From positions 1 through 6,717 of the forward strand of contig JAFVEJ010000099.1 in assembly GCA_017476085.1 (NCBI GenBank): a stretch of DNA of 6,717 nucleotides, in the 5' to 3' direction. Numbering within the stretch: the first letter of the stretch is position 1; every line of letters starts with the position of its first letter. Below the pieces are notes generated by a model. It was given only the letters and a program-made list of their open reading frames with translations. It did no database searches and was not told the DNA's origin. Positions 5,663 through 6,717 of the stretch are shown in pieces. Origin of the DNA: Alphaproteobacteria bacterium. Lineage in GTDB: Bacteria; Pseudomonadota; Alphaproteobacteria; RF32; CAG-977. Both the position numbers and the translations under genes were made by a program.

Positions 5663-6717
5663 CGTCCTGACGCCTGACGCGCAGCCGCCAACAAACTGAC
5701 TTTTGTTCTGCGCTCGGAAACAGACTTAGAGCCGTTGGAATAACGTTTGACACCGGGATCTTTCAGAAAATCAGCCGCATTTTGACGTTCCTTTTTCTCT
5801 GAAATTCCCAAAGATTTAGAAACAATTTCATAAGTGTTCGGCGATAAATCCGGCGTTTCAATGATACGAGTCAACGCCTTTTTCATCATTTCCTGACGTT
5901 CGGGATCGAACTTTTTCCAGTTACCCAAAGCGACTGGAATCTGCGCGGCGACTTGCGGATTGATTTTGTCAACGGCTATTGTTTGTTCCGCAATGAAATC
6001 ATATCCTGAACCGTCTTTTTTATGCAAAGCCGTCGGATTGGCGGCAAACGCGTTGATCAGCGCGCGCACTTTGTTCGGATTTGTCATAGAAAATGCTTCA
6101 TGAGTCATCAATTCTTTGACTGTTTTTAAAGAGTCGGCAGAGGCTAAAGCCTGCATAGACAGCCATTTGTCAACCACCAAAGAATCTTTCTTGTAGGTCT
6201 GATAGAAATCTTCCATAACAGCTTTGGCTTCAGGCGTATCTTTGCCGGCAAAAATGCGAACGGCGGCATCCTTGTCCGTCATCTGTTCAGCGGAATAGTA
6301 TTGTTTCAGCGCCAAAGAATCGTCTAAAATGCTCAAATAACCCAGCGCCATATTTTTAACGGCGCGTTTGCCGGAATCTTCGGCGTTCGGAACGTATTCG
6401 CCTTTGACCTGATTGTTTTCATAGACTTTTTGCAAATCGTCCTTCAATTCCGTCGCGATGTGTTTGCGCAGTGCGGCGCGCGCCTGAGCAATCGCATCAA
6501 CGTCAACAACATCCATCCGTTCCGCAACGGCGCGTTCGGAAGGAAGAATAAACGCCTTGGCAATGAAAGCTTTGTCAAGGTTGTCATCGTTCAGGTATCC
6601 CTTCAACGCTTGAGTGAACGCGGCGGGGATCTTTGTTTCTTTGCCCGCCTGGATATCTTTTACCATATCCAGCATAATATCGGTTGCAAACTGCTGTCCG
6701 GCATCCCAACGGTTGAA
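5659..6717 (-). CDS. pepN: Aminopeptidase N (M1 family), C-terminal part; 5' end lies outside the window
   Basis: PepN is a cytoplasmic zinc metallopeptidase that removes N-terminal residues from peptides. Only the last 352 codons are present: the frame is open to the right edge, and FNRWDAGQQ (bases 6717-6691 on the - strand) matches the family's F-N-R-W-E-A-x-Q, so the ATG at 6675 is internal. What is visible is the C-terminal helical repeat domain that caps the active site. It matches E. coli PepN at LPSERAVAERM, D-V-D-A-I-A-x-A-R-x-A-L, IATEL, VVDKWLSMQA, F-S-M-T-N-P-N-K-V-R-A-L-I-N-A-F, DGSGYDFIAE, K-I-N-P-Q-V-A and F-D-P-E-R-Q-E-M-M. The HExxH zinc site and GAMEN motif lie off-window. 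The protein continues for about 40 residues past the point where E. coli PepN ends (near SKSLG), with a basic, polar tail. It is the first visible gene of the pepN, small membrane protein, ybaK unit. Confidence 0.95.
   Translation of the reverse strand, partial: FNRWDAGQQFATDIMLDMVKDIQAGKETKIPAAFTQALKGYLNDDNLDKAFIAKAFILPSERAVAERMDVVDVDAIAQARAALRKHIATELKDDLQKVYENNQVKGEYVPNAEDSGKRAVKNMALGYLSILDDSLALKQYYSAEQMTDKDAAVRIFAGKDTPEAKAVMEDFYQTYKKDSLVVDKWLSMQALASADSLKTVKELMTHEAFSMTNPNKVRALINAFAANPTALHKKDGSGYDFIAEQTIAVDKINPQVAAQIPVALGNWKKFDPERQEMMKKALTRIIETPDLSPNTYEIVSKSLGISEKKERQNAADFLKDPGVKRYSNGSKSVSERRTKVSLLAAARQASGR

Noticed and set aside
6673..6675. ATG as the start of a short PepN-like gene
   Set aside because: The upstream codons to the window edge encode FNRWDAGQQ, a conserved PepN motif, so the gene continues beyond the window.
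1..6717. Mobile element, phage, defence or toxin-antitoxin system
   Set aside because: No transposase, integrase, nuclease-helicase, antitoxin-like pair, terminal repeats or CRISPR repeats were seen; the genes are mainly housekeeping types.

Overview
The window is a compact stretch of bacterial chromosome of about 6.7 kb. It holds six protein genes, two of them cut by the window edges, with almost no non-coding DNA and no sign of mobile elements, CRISPR arrays, tRNA or rRNA genes. The best guess for the source is an alphaproteobacterium. The methionyl-tRNA synthetase fragment is the short KFSTS-type form I associate with that class, the YqgE and PepN sequences fit it, and a yqgE gene beside a DsbD/ScsB-like gene is a neighbourhood I recall from alphaproteobacteria. 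The A/T-leaning codon use, tight packing and divergent proteins suggest an uncultivated, perhaps host-associated lineage, but that is inference only.

Layout. (1) At 1-1569 on the + strand, the 3' part of metG is followed after 3 bases by a membrane-anchored protein whose C-terminus looks like a degenerate staphylococcal-nuclease-type domain. (2) At 1566-2147 on the - strand lies yqgE, convergent with (1); the two share 4 bases. (3) A 58-base divergent spacer (2148-2205) carries a strong extended -10 promoter for yqgE and two mirror-image Shine-Dalgarno sites. (4) At 2206-4734 on the + strand is a long DsbD/ScsB-like thiol:disulfide membrane protein. (5) At 4658-6717 on the - strand is an apparent operon read from the right edge: pepN (3' part), a small membrane-anchored protein of unknown function overlapping it by 4 bases, and ybaK. 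The ybaK tail overlaps the dsbD-like tail by 77 bases.

How the genes work together. Most are housekeeping functions: Met-tRNA charging, editing of mischarged tRNA(Pro) (ybaK), peptide turnover (pepN) and envelope thiol chemistry (dsbD-like). They form transcription units rather than one pathway. Both convergent junctions lack intergenic space, and hairpin-plus-T-tract candidates sit inside the opposing coding sequence.

The most interesting item is the DsbD-like protein. It keeps cysteine pairs in its N-terminal periplasmic domain (C274/C279) and C-terminal thioredoxin-like domain (C735/C738), but appears to have lost both cysteines of the transmembrane core that normally carry electrons across the membrane. 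It also has an extra helical domain of about 140 residues at its N-terminus. I found no defence, toxin-antitoxin or mobile system.
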